Assembly: GCA_002071415.1 (NCBI GenBank)
Contig: MWFC01000008.1
Span: 1 to 58,229 of the forward strand
Reading direction: 5' to 3'
Length of the DNA stretch: 58,229 nucleotides
Source of the DNA: Bacteroidetes bacterium ADurb.Bin012
GTDB taxonomy: Bacteria; Bacteroidota; Bacteroidia; Bacteroidales; TTA-H9
Program-made: the position numbers and the translations under genes
Part shown: in pieces, positions 17,292 to 25,016 of the stretch
Layout: each line of letters opens with the position of its first letter
Position numbering within the stretch: the first letter of the stretch is position 1
Notes under the pieces: generated by a model
The model's input: only the letters and a program-made list of their open reading frames with translations
Database searches by the model: none
Told to the model about the DNA's origin: nothing

Positions 17292-17576
17292 ATGACAAAA
17301 GCAGAAATTGTTGCCGAAATTGCCAACAAAACCAATGTTGAAAAAATTGCTGTTCAGCAAATTGTGGAAGCTTTCATGGATTCCATTAAGAAAGCCATGA
17401 TAAATGGCGAAAATGTCTATTTGAGAGGATTTGGAAGCTTTGTAATCAAAAGAAGGGCTGAGAAGACGGGCCGTAATATTTCGAAGAATACCACCATCAT
17501 TATTCCGGCTCACAATATTCCATCGTTTAAGCCAGCCAAGTCTTTTGTGAACGAAGTGAAAAACAACGTAAAATAA
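17292..17576 (+). CDS. HU-family DNA-binding protein
   Basis: A 94-residue histone-like protein that bends and compacts DNA as a dimer. It shows the N-terminal helices (MTKAEIVAEIANKT), the core LRGFGSFVIKRRAEKTGRN with the conserved GFGSF turn, and the DNA-binding arm ending in the Pro-containing segment that leads to IPSFKPAKSF. Standard length. It is driven by a strong promoter and precedes a very small basic-protein gene by 18 bases, and then RNase G. Confidence 0.95.
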   Translation: MTKAEIVAEIANKTNVEKIAVQQIVEAFMDSIKKAMINGENVYLRGFGSFVIKRRAEKTGRNISKNTTIIIPAHNIPSFKPAKSFVNEVKNNVK

Positions 17577-17594
17577 CTCTCAAATCCATAAAAA

Positions 17595-17684
17595 ATGCCA
17601 AGCGGTAAAAAAAGGAAAAGGCACAAAATGGCGACGCATAAGCGTAAGAAACGCTTAAGAAAGAATCGGCACAAGAAAAAATAG
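17595..17684 (+). CDS. 29-residue mS38/bS22-like (AURKAIP1/COX24 domain) basic protein
   Basis: An ATG at 17595 opens a 29-codon frame ending in TAG at 17684. The product begins MPSGKKRKRHKMATHKRKK and ends in KK; about two thirds of its residues are Lys, Arg or His. Its KKRKRHKM...KRKKRLRKNR layout resembles the AURKAIP1/COX24 domain, the family of mitochondrial small-subunit protein mS38 and mycobacterial bS22. I recall near-identical tiny proteins annotated across Bacteroidota. It is likely a ribosome-associated small-subunit protein, co-transcribed with HU (18-base gap) and followed by a strong terminator. A minus-strand frame over the same bases is its shadow. Coding nature is strongly suggested by conservation from memory; function is inferred. 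Confidence 0.85.
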   Translation: MPSGKKRKRHKMATHKRKKRLRKNRHKKK

Positions 17685-17710
17685 TAATAGCCTGATTTTA
17701 CCTTCACATC

Positions 17711-17756
17711 AAAGTATTATACAATGCGGGTGAGCCCTGTTGTATAATACTTTTTT
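17711..17756 (+). terminator. Strong intrinsic terminator after HU and the mS38-like gene
   Basis: A perfect 14-bp stem (17711-17724 with 17740-17753) encloses a 15-base loop containing a further GGG/CCC pairing, and is followed by a T-run. The left arm starts with AAA, so it could also work on the minus strand. It isolates the abundant HU transcript from rng. Confidence 0.85.
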
Positions 17757-17837
17757 AAAATTGATTACCTGAAAGGATGATGTAATACAAGTTTTCTTTT
17801 CAGGAGATTTTCCTGTAAACTTTAATTTCCTAACAGC

Positions 17838-19388
17838 GTGACCAGAGAATTAATTATTGATGCCAACTCCAATGAAGTATCCATTGCGCTTTTGGAAGAG
17901 AAAAGCCTTGTGGAACTTCATAAGGAGAAGATGAACAATAATTATGCTGTTGGCGATATTTACTTGGGAAAAGTAAAAAAACTCATGACCGGCCTTAATG
18001 CTGCCTTCATTAATATCGGTTATGAAAAGGATGCTTTTCTTCATTATCTCGACCTTGGACCTCAAGTCCAATCGCTCAATAAACTTACCCGCCAGATTAT
18101 GGGTGGGAAGCATTTTCATGCTGATTTATCTGATTTCCAGCCAGAAGCCGATATAGAAAAAACAGGAAAGATTTCAGAAGTTCTTGCTCCTAATCAACCT
18201 GTCATCGTTCAAATTGCGAAAGAGCCCATATCTACAAAAGGGCCTCGGGTTACTTCCGAAATTTCATTTGCCGGAAGGTATCTGGTATTGGTTCCATTTT
18301 CCAATCGTATTTCTGTTTCACAAAAAATTAAAAGCCAGGAAGAACGCAACCGGCTTAAACGTTTGGTTACCAGCATTCGCCCCAAAAATTTCGGCATAAT
18401 CATTCGTACCGTTGCCGAAGGAAAGTTGGTGGCCGACCTCGATGCAGACTTAAAGTCCCTGATGGCGAAATGGGAAATGGTGATGAAAAAACTCTCCGAA
18501 GCCAAACCTCCACAAAAAATCATCAGTGAGATTGACCGTACATCTGCCTTATTGCGCGATCTGCTCAACGAATCCTTCAATAATATTTACATCAACGACC
18601 CTGGCCTTTATGAAGAAACCCGTAGCTATATACAGACAATAGCTCCCGATAAGGTGAATATCGTCAAGTTATACAAGGGTAAATTACCTATATTCGAATA
18701 TTTCGGAATAGATAAGCAGATAAAAAACTCTTTCGGCCGCACCGTAAGCATTAGTAGCGGTATTTATCTGATTATCGAACGCACCGAAGCCTTTCATGTG
18801 ATCGATGTAAATAGCGGTCATCGAGCAAAAAAAAATAACGATCAGGAAACCAATGCCTTGGAAGTAAACCTGGAAGCAGCAACGGAAGTTGCCCGCCAAC
18901 TCCGCCTTCGCGATCTGGGAGGTATTATTGTGGTTGATTTCATTGATATGGTCAATCCACAAAACCGTAAAAAATTATATGAACATCTCAAAGAAGAAAT
19001 GGCCAAAGACAGGGCAAAACATACCATACTCCCTCCAAGCAAATTCGGACTCATACAAATTACCAGGCAGCGCGTCAGACCCGAAACCAATGTCGAAGTA
19101 CTCGAACTCTGCCCCGCCTGTATGGGAACCGGACAGGTAAAACCCAGCATCATCCTCGTAGATGAAATAGAAAACAAAATACGTTATCTTATTCACGAAC
19201 AGAATGAAAAACAAATAAAAATGAGTGTTCATCCTTATGTATATGCGTATCTTACAAAAGGGTTCCCTTCTATTCAACTGCGCTGGGTTTTTAAATTTAA
19301 GAAATGGATTTCTATATCTGCCAATAAATCATTTCACATGATAGAATATCATTTTTTCAATAATAAAGGCGACGAAATCAGAATTTAA
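17838..19388 (+). CDS. rng: Ribonuclease G/E family
   Basis: A 516-residue endoribonuclease that processes rRNA and decays mRNA. It has the N-terminal S1-type domain (about 35-130, with an insertion), the catalytic metal site formed by Asp323 (FHVIDVNSG) and Asp367 (IVVDFIDM), and the zinc-link CPACMGTG with Cys425 and Cys428. It lacks the long scaffold tail of RNase E, hence RNase G-like. Translation starts at GTG (MTRELIIDA) directly at the conserved N-terminus. The HU terminator lies just upstream, and no clear promoter box is seen, so part of its expression may be read-through. Confidence 0.94.
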   Translation: MTRELIIDANSNEVSIALLEEKSLVELHKEKMNNNYAVGDIYLGKVKKLMTGLNAAFINIGYEKDAFLHYLDLGPQVQSLNKLTRQIMGGKHFHADLSDFQPEADIEKTGKISEVLAPNQPVIVQIAKEPISTKGPRVTSEISFAGRYLVLVPFSNRISVSQKIKSQEERNRLKRLVTSIRPKNFGIIIRTVAEGKLVADLDADLKSLMAKWEMVMKKLSEAKPPQKIISEIDRTSALLRDLLNESFNNIYINDPGLYEETRSYIQTIAPDKVNIVKLYKGKLPIFEYFGIDKQIKNSFGRTVSISSGIYLIIERTEAFHVIDVNSGHRAKKNNDQETNALEVNLEAATEVARQLRLRDLGGIIVVDFIDMVNPQNRKKLYEHLKEEMAKDRAKHTILPPSKFGLIQITRQRVRPETNVEVLELCPACMGTGQVKPSIILVDEIENKIRYLIHEQNEKQIKMSVHPYVYAYLTKGFPSIQLRWVFKFKKWISISANKSFHMIEYHFFNNKGDEIRI

Positions 19389-19420
19389 GGCATTATTCGC
19401 CATTTGCATAAGTTCATCTT

Positions 19421-19446
19421 GCCCGGAACTGTTTCCGGGCTTTTTT
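19421..19446 (+). terminator. Intrinsic terminator of rng
   Basis: GCCCGGAA at 19421-19428 pairs perfectly with TTCCGGGC at 19433-19440 around the loop CTGT, followed by six T residues. It lies only 14 bases before the trpS start codon. Confidence 0.88.
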
Positions 19447-19447
19447 G

Positions 19448-19455
19448 TATCTTCG
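19448..19455 (+). promoter_or_regulatory. trpS -7-like box at the start codon
   Basis: TATCTTCG (one mismatch to TAnnTTTG) ends 4 bases before the trpS ATG, in the string TATCTTCGCGGCATG. If used, the transcript would begin at or next to the ATG. The glyS gene shows the same geometry. Confidence 0.45.
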
Positions 19456-19459
19456 CGGC

Positions 19460-20455
19460 ATGGAAACAGTCGTTAGTGGTATTCGTCCAACCGGTGAATT
19501 GCACCTCGGTAATTACTTTGGTGCAATCAAAAACTTCGTAAAAATGCAGGAAGATAATCGGTGTTTCTTCTTTATCGCCGATTATCATTCACTTACTACG
19601 CATCCAACGCCTTCCAATCTGCATTATAATGTGAGGCGCGTATTAATCAATTATCTGGCTTCAGGCCTCGACCCTGAAAAATCAACTATCTATATTCAAA
19701 GCGACCTTCACGAAGTAGCCGAGTTATATCTTCTGCTCAACATGAACGCCTATCTTGGTGAACTTCAACGGGTAACTTCCTTCAAAGAAAAAGCACGTAA
19801 ACAACCCGACAACATTAATGCCGGTTTACTTACTTACCCTGTGCTGATGGCAGCCGATATCATTATTCATAAGGCTCATAAGGTTCCTGTGGGAAAAGAT
19901 CAGGAACAACATCTCGAAATGACCCGCACTTTCGCCAATCGTTTTAACCGCCTTTATCATGTCGATTATTTCACCGAACCTCAAGCCTACAGCTCGGAGA
20001 AAGATTTAATAAGAATTCCCGGACTGGATGGAAGCGGAAAAATGGGAAAATCGGAAGGCGAAGGCAACGCCATTTTCCTGAGCGATGAACCCGAAGTAAT
20101 CCGTAAAAAAGTTATGCGCGCCGTTACCGATGACGGACCTACCCGCCCTCATCAAAAAAAATCAGAACCCGTCCAAAACCTGTTTACCCTGCTAAAAGTG
20201 GTTTCTTCACCCGATACCGTTACCTATTTCGAAGAACAATACAATACTTGCAGGATACGCTATGGTGATCTAAAAAAACAACTCGCCGAAGATATTATCC
20301 AGTTTACGACGCCTTTCCGTGAAAAAATTCTGCAACTCGATGCCGATAATGACTATCTGCACAAGGTAGTAACCGAAGGAGCAGCAAAGGCACGTGCCAG
20401 CGCGCAAAAAACCATTCGCGAAGTAAGAGAAATCATTGGCATCCTACAATTCTGA
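19460..20455 (+). CDS. trpS: Tryptophanyl-tRNA synthetase
   Basis: A 331-residue class Ic enzyme charging tRNA-Trp. The HIGH-type motif is PTGELHLGNYFGA near the N-terminus and the KMSKS-type motif is GKMGKSEG (about residues 195-202), with GKDQEQHLEMTR between them. Length is standard. The ATG at 19460 is used rather than the TTG at 19445, which lies in the terminator tail. It sits convergent to aspS. Confidence 0.95.
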   Translation: METVVSGIRPTGELHLGNYFGAIKNFVKMQEDNRCFFFIADYHSLTTHPTPSNLHYNVRRVLINYLASGLDPEKSTIYIQSDLHEVAELYLLLNMNAYLGELQRVTSFKEKARKQPDNINAGLLTYPVLMAADIIIHKAHKVPVGKDQEQHLEMTRTFANRFNRLYHVDYFTEPQAYSSEKDLIRIPGLDGSGKMGKSEGEGNAIFLSDEPEVIRKKVMRAVTDDGPTRPHQKKSEPVQNLFTLLKVVSSPDTVTYFEEQYNTCRIRYGDLKKQLAEDIIQFTTPFREKILQLDADNDYLHKVVTEGAAKARASAQKTIREVREIIGILQF

Positions 20456-20467
20456 AGGAAAGGTTCG

Positions 20468-20490
20468 AATTTGACACAGCTTCAAATTTT
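20468..20490. terminator. Weak hairpin between convergent trpS and aspS
   Basis: AATTTGA (20468-20474) pairs with TCAAATT (20482-20488) around a 7-base loop and is followed by only two to three further T residues. A weak or accessory terminator at best. Confidence 0.3.
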
Positions 20491-20524
20491 AACCCTAACA
20501 GGTTTTTGAATCCCCGTAAGGTTT

Positions 20525-22273
20525 TTATGGTAGATTAATCCTTAGATAAAGTTCATTGAGTTGCTGTTGTGAAATCTCGGAAGGGGAATCCAGCATCATA
20601 TCACGGCCGGAATTATTTTTAGGAAAAGCAATAAAATCCCTGATGGAATCGGAACCTCCAAAGATAGCGCAGAGACGGTCGAACCCAAAAGCGATACCTC
20701 CATGAGGTGGAGCTCCATATTCGAAGGCATCCATCAGAAATCCAAACTGTTTCTGGGCTTCTTCCTGGGTAAAACCAAGCAACCGAAGCATTCTATTTTG
20801 CAGCTCCTTGAGATGAATACGTATGCTACCTCCTCCAATCTCTACTCCATTGATAACCAGATCATAAGCATTGGCTCTCACTAAAGAAGGATTTGTCTCA
20901 AGTAAAGGAATATCTTCGGGTTTAGGAGAAGTAAAGGGATGATGCATGGCAAAAAACCGTTGTAATTCTTCATCCCATTCCAGGAGTGGAAAATCGATAA
21001 CCCAGAGAGGGCGATATACATTGGGATTTCGCAATCCAAGACGGTTGCCCATTTCGAGCCTGAGTTCACCCAAAGCCTTCAGCGTTTTTTCTTTTGCACC
21101 TGCTATTATCAACATTAAGTCGCCAGGTTTTGCCGAGAACTCTGCCGATAATTCTCTCAGGTGGTCTTGTCGAAAAAATTTATCTATCGAAGACCGAAGG
21201 CTACCATCTTCCGAAAATTTAATATAAATAAGCCCCGAGGCGCCAATTTGTGGCCTTTTTACCCACTCAGTCAGCTGGTCGAGTTCCTTTCGGCTATATT
21301 GAGCACATTTCTTGGCATTGATTCCTACGATTATTTCGGCTTCATCAAAAACCTTGAATCCTTTTCCTTTTGCCCGAGAAGTAATTTCGGTGAACTCCAT
21401 TCCGAAGCGAATATCGGGTTTATCGGAACCAAAGCGCTTCATGGCTTCGTCGTATGAAATTCTGGGAAAAGAATCCAATTCTATTCCCTTTACTTTTGAA
21501 AACAATCTAATAATAAGACCTTCAAAGACTTGTAAAATATCTTCCTGATCCACAAAAGCCATTTCGCAGTCTATCTGTGTAAACTCAGGTTGACGGTCGG
21601 CTCTCAAGTCTTCATCTCTAAAGCAGCGTACGATTTGAAAATAGCGATCGTAGCCAGCTACCATTAATATTTGTTTCAAGGTTTGAGGTGATTGAGGCAG
21701 GGCATAAAACTGGCCTGGATTCATGCGGGATGGCACCACAAAATCACGTGCGCCTTCGGGTGTTGATTTAATAAGATAGGGAGTCTCTATTTCGAGGAAA
21801 TGCTGTTCACATAAATATTTGCGGGTTTCCATGGCCAAGGCATGACGCTGTTCCAGATTTTTCCTTAAGGGATTGCGGCGCAGATCGAGATAACGATATT
21901 TCATTCTCAATTCTTCGCCCCCATCGGTTTGATCCTCTATGGTAAAGGGTGGAATTTTCGACTCGTTCAGTATTTCGAATTCATCGACAATAATTTCGAT
22001 TTCACCCGTAGGCAATTTCGGATTAATGCTTTCACGTTTGGTTACTTTTCCTTTAGCTCTGATTACATATTCGCGACTAAGCTTGCGTGCTGCCTCGCAC
22101 AGGTGTACATCCCATTCCATATTGAAAACCAATTGCGTAATTCCATAACGATCGCGCAAATCAAGAAAAGTCATGCCACCAAAATCGCGAGTACGCTGCA
22201 CCCAGCCACATAAAATAACTTCCTCGCCTATATGATTTGTATTCAATTCTCCGCAAGTATGTGTCCTTAACAT
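20525..22273 (-). CDS. aspS: Aspartyl-tRNA synthetase
   Basis: A 582-residue bacterial-type class II enzyme charging tRNA-Asp. It has the OB-fold anticodon-binding domain (about 1-105; [15 protein letters not shown]), class II motif 2 ([14 protein letters not shown]), the bacterial GAD insertion (about 290-410), and motif 3 ([11 protein letters not shown] near residue 535). The start [10 protein letters not shown] is chosen because it matches the family N-terminus and because an upstream frame to 22300 runs into the promoter box. Whether it also charges tRNA-Asn (non-discriminating) cannot be read directly; no gatB/C is in the window. Confidence 0.95.
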   Translation of the reverse strand: MLRTHTCGELNTNHIGEEVILCGWVQRTRDFGGMTFLDLRDRYGITQLVFNMEWDVHLCEAARKLSREYVIRAKGKVTKRESINPKLPTGEIEIIVDEFEILNESKIPPFTIEDQTDGGEELRMKYRYLDLRRNPLRKNLEQRHALAMETRKYLCEQHFLEIETPYLIKSTPEGARDFVVPSRMNPGQFYALPQSPQTLKQILMVAGYDRYFQIVRCFRDEDLRADRQPEFTQIDCEMAFVDQEDILQVFEGLIIRLFSKVKGIELDSFPRISYDEAMKRFGSDKPDIRFGMEFTEITSRAKGKGFKVFDEAEIIVGINAKKCAQYSRKELDQLTEWVKRPQIGASGLIYIKFSEDGSLRSSIDKFFRQDHLRELSAEFSAKPGDLMLIIAGAKEKTLKALGELRLEMGNRLGLRNPNVYRPLWVIDFPLLEWDEELQRFFAMHHPFTSPKPEDIPLLETNPSLVRANAYDLVINGVEIGGGSIRIHLKELQNRMLRLLGFTQEEAQKQFGFLMDAFEYGAPPHGGIAFGFDRLCAIFGGSDSIRDFIAFPKNNSGRDMMLDSPSEISQQQLNELYLRINLP

Positions 22274-22297
22274 TATTATAATGTTGAAAATAAGCGG

Positions 22298-22305
22298 CAA
22301 AATTA
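22298..22305 (-). promoter_or_regulatory. Putative aspS -7 box
   Basis: Minus strand TAATTTTG matches TAnnTTTG, 24 bases before the aspS ATG. No matching -33 element at the usual distance. Confidence 0.5.
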
Positions 22306-22340
22306 TGAAAAATCAATATTAGAAATTTTTTTTGAAAAAG

Positions 22341-22371
22341 GTTGCACCAATGAAAACTTTTCTTACTTTTG
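22341..22371 (+). promoter_or_regulatory. ssb promoter
   Basis: GTTG at 22341-22344 and TACTTTTG at 22364-22371 are 19 bases apart, the spacing expected of Bacteroidota promoters. The ssb ATG is 40 bases downstream. Confidence 0.65.
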
Positions 22372-22411
22372 GCAATGGTAATTTACCTGCAAATCTTAAA
22401 ATTTAAACACT

Positions 22412-22828
22412 ATGGCAAACGGTATCAACAAGGTTATTTTGGTAGGACACTTAGGACGTGATCCTGAAATCCGCGAATTCAACAATGGGAAACAAGCCAC
22501 TTTTACGTTGGCAACAACCGAATCCTACAAAAAAAGCGATGGTCAACGAGTCGATCAAACCGAATGGCACAATATAGTGCTATGGAGAGGTCTGGCCGAA
22601 ATTGCTGAAAAGTACCTCCACAAAGGCGATATGATTTATCTGGAAGGAAAAATCAGACGCCGGGAATATGAAGACCAAGGACAAAAAAAATACTTCTACA
22701 CGATTCAAGGTGATAATTTTACCATCCTAAGTCCCAAGAAGGAAGGTATACCTCAGGTTACTGAAGCTGCCGAACCTGACATCGAGATACCACCTATCGA
22801 AGGCGGTACCGACGACTTACCATTTTAA
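22412..22828 (+). CDS. ssb: Single-stranded DNA-binding protein
   Basis: A 138-residue SSB with one OB-fold (about 1-110; MANGINKVILVGHLGRDPE is the classical N-terminus) and a short acidic tail ending DDLPF, the phylum variant of the protein-docking tip. The linker is short (about 20 residues) compared with E. coli. It binds exposed single strands in replication and repair as a tetramer. It has its own promoter and precedes gldE, as in many Bacteroidota. Confidence 0.96.
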   Translation: MANGINKVILVGHLGRDPEIREFNNGKQATFTLATTESYKKSDGQRVDQTEWHNIVLWRGLAEIAEKYLHKGDMIYLEGKIRRREYEDQGQKKYFYTIQGDNFTILSPKKEGIPQVTEAAEPDIEIPPIEGGTDDLPF

Positions 22829-22972
22829 AACCCGATCTCTACTGCTCGATCATTGTTAATGAATTTCCTCTCTTATTAGAAAAATTTTCCAATTCATTTC
22901 AGCATGTCTTGTTTGGGGAACGTTACTCCCTAAATCGAGAATGGAAATGATAAGAAAGGGTTCTATTTTTTA

Positions 22973-22980
22973 TAACTTTG
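22973..22980 (+). promoter_or_regulatory. Putative gldE-gldD -7 box
   Basis: TAACTTTG matches TAnnTTTG, 55 bases before the TTG at 23036. No -33 TTTG at the expected distance. Confidence 0.5.
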
Positions 22981-23035
22981 CAAAAGTTAACAGCCCGTAA
23001 GCAATTATTTGACACGGGAATAAATTGATTCATGC

Positions 23036-24403
23036 TTGGAACTCCCCTCTATTATTTCATCTTTTGTTTGTGGGAATGCAATTTTTTGCAGAGTTGAGGT
23101 AGCCAATGCGCCCTTGAATGTCAGTATGGGTTTATTGGCTATCATCATTTTATTAATATGTTCAGGTCTTATTTCCGCGAGTGAAGCAGCTTTCTTCGGG
23201 TTGAGTGCATCCCAGATCGAAAAGATAAAAAATTCGAGTGAAAACTATTTTCGCAGAGCTTCATACCTGCTCGAGAATCCCGATTTTCTACTGGCCACTA
23301 TCCTTATCGCTAATAACTTCATCAACGTCGGAATTGTACTCATTTCAGTTTATGTTACGAATCTTATAGTGAGCGTCGAAGATTATCCACTGGCTACCTT
23401 TATTATACAGTCGGTAGTAGTCACTTTCATAATACTGTTTTTCGGAGAAATCAGCCCAAAGATATATAGTACGCACAAGAAAGAATCCATTATCCGCCTT
23501 ATGGCTACTCCATTGTTTGTGTTAGAAAAGCTATTCAAACCAATTAACTTTGTTTTGGTAAAATCTACGGGCATAGTGGATCGAAGATTGAAGAAACGAG
23601 AAGATGACATTTCACTCAAAGATATTTCGGAGGCCATTAACATTACGAAAACCTCATCAGATAAACACGACGAAGCCAGAATGTTCAAAGGCATCGTAAA
23701 TTTCGGAAACATTCAGGTCAGAGAAATCATGGTTCCCCGTGTGGATGCTGTAGCCGTAAATGATAACACTCCTTATGATGAATTGTTACAAATAATCCGA
23801 CAATCGGGATATTCGCGAATTCCTGTGTACAGTGGTTCACCCGATTCAGTAGTTGGAATTCTGTATATCAAAGACCTGTTGAAACATCTCAATGAAGGGA
23901 AAGATTATCCCTGGCAGCGACATCTCCGCCCTGCATATTATATTCCCGAAAATAAAAAAATAGATACTCTACTTACTGAATTTCAAAGTCAGAAAATTCA
24001 TATTGCTATCGTTGTAGATGAATATGGTGGAACTTCGGGTATTGTGACCCTCGAAGACATCCTGGAGGAAATTTTCGGAGATATAAGCGATGAATTCGAT
24101 GAGGAAGAAGATGAAAAAAACTATGTGAAAGTAGATGAAAATACATACATCTTTGATGGAAAAATCTTATTGAATGATTTTTGCCGTATTCTTCAAATTC
24201 GTGAAGACATTTTCGATGAAGTGAGCGGAGAATTCGATACTCTTGCTGGATTGATCCTTGAACTCGAAGGCAGACTCCCTGCAACCAATGAGGTTATTTT
24301 CTACAAGAACTTCGAGTTTAGAATAGAATCGGCCGATTACAAACGCATTAAAGGGGTCAGGGTTACTTATCATTACGACGAAGAGGAGGATAAAAAAAAA
24401 TAA
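23036..24403 (+). CDS. gldE: GldE, CorC/HlyC-type membrane protein linked to gliding
   Basis: A 455-residue inner-membrane protein: CNNM/DUF21 transmembrane domain (about 30-190, ISASEAAFFGLSASQ near its start), two CBS domains (about 205-330, preceded by VREIMVPRVDAV), an acidic linker and a CorC/HlyC C-terminal domain (about 350-445). In F. johnsoniae GldE supports GldD in gliding and T9SS assembly; the family otherwise handles Mg/Co efflux. The start is uncertain: TTG at 23036 is the first possible codon after an in-frame stop; ATG at 23126 directly before the first helix is an alternative. Its stop shares one base with the gldD start (TAATG). Confidence 0.9.
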   Translation: MELPSIISSFVCGNAIFCRVEVANAPLNVSMGLLAIIILLICSGLISASEAAFFGLSASQIEKIKNSSENYFRRASYLLENPDFLLATILIANNFINVGIVLISVYVTNLIVSVEDYPLATFIIQSVVVTFIILFFGEISPKIYSTHKKESIIRLMATPLFVLEKLFKPINFVLVKSTGIVDRRLKKREDDISLKDISEAINITKTSSDKHDEARMFKGIVNFGNIQVREIMVPRVDAVAVNDNTPYDELLQIIRQSGYSRIPVYSGSPDSVVGILYIKDLLKHLNEGKDYPWQRHLRPAYYIPENKKIDTLLTEFQSQKIHIAIVVDEYGGTSGIVTLEDILEEIFGDISDEFDEEEDEKNYVKVDENTYIFDGKILLNDFCRILQIREDIFDEVSGEFDTLAGLILELEGRLPATNEVIFYKNFEFRIESADYKRIKGVRVTYHYDEEEDKKK

Positions 24404-25014
24404 TGTTTAAACGTTTCTCTCTTTTTATGTTTGAGGTATTGACCATGGCAGTGATTTTGACTTCATGCCATCATCAACCTATTCCGAAGCCAAAAGGTTT
24501 CTTGCGCATCGACCTTCCGCAAAAAGCTTACAAGGATTTTGATACTACCTTTCCCTATGCTTTTCAATACCCTGCATATAGTTTAATAAAACCAGCACGA
24601 AAACCCGTCGAAAACCCTTACTGGATCGACATCGTCTTCCCTATATTCAAGGCAACGGTTTACCTCAGTTATAAACCTATACACGATAATTTGCAACAAT
24701 ACACCGAAGACTCTCGTACTTTCGTGATGAAACACATTCCCAAAGCCTCTTCCATTGAAGAATTCGTGGTGCAGAATCCCGACGCTAACGTTTATGGGCT
24801 TTTCTGGCTCATCAAGGGTCGAGAAGCAGCTTCGCCCTGCCAGTTCTATCTCACCGATAGTTCAAAGCATTTCTTGAGAGGAGCTTTGTATTATGATTTC
24901 AATCCCAACAATGATTCCTTAGCACCGGTTACCAATTTCCTGATTTCCGATATTCAACATTTAGCTCAAACACTGAAATGGAAAAACATTGGCCACATCT
25001 CCACTTTGAAGTAA
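24403..25014 (+). CDS. gldD: GldD gliding-motility/T9SS lipoprotein
   Basis: A 203-residue lipoprotein with an N-terminal hydrophobic signal and lipobox LTSC (Cys22), followed by the GldD signature around PKGFLRIDLP. It is required for gliding and chitinase secretion in F. johnsoniae and is retained in non-gliding, T9SS-bearing relatives. It is translationally coupled to gldE by a one-base overlap. The downstream T9SS cargo gene starts at or before its stop codon, an arrangement that ties an export-linked protein to a probable substrate. Confidence 0.92.
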   Translation: MFKRFSLFMFEVLTMAVILTSCHHQPIPKPKGFLRIDLPQKAYKDFDTTFPYAFQYPAYSLIKPARKPVENPYWIDIVFPIFKATVYLSYKPIHDNLQQYTEDSRTFVMKHIPKASSIEEFVVQNPDANVYGLFWLIKGREAASPCQFYLTDSSKHFLRGALYYDFNPNNDSLAPVTNFLISDIQHLAQTLKWKNIGHISTLK

Positions 25015-25016
25015 AA

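Noticed and set aside
17510..17707. Minus-strand frame over the mS38-like gene
   Set aside because: It is the complement of a Lys/Arg-rich frame and reads as Phe/Leu-rich text; the plus-strand frame matches a known family and sits in the HU transcript.
19421..19460. T-box or other amino-acid-sensing leader for trpS
   Set aside because: Only a simple terminator hairpin for rng is present, with no room for a specifier stem; T-boxes are not expected in this phylum.
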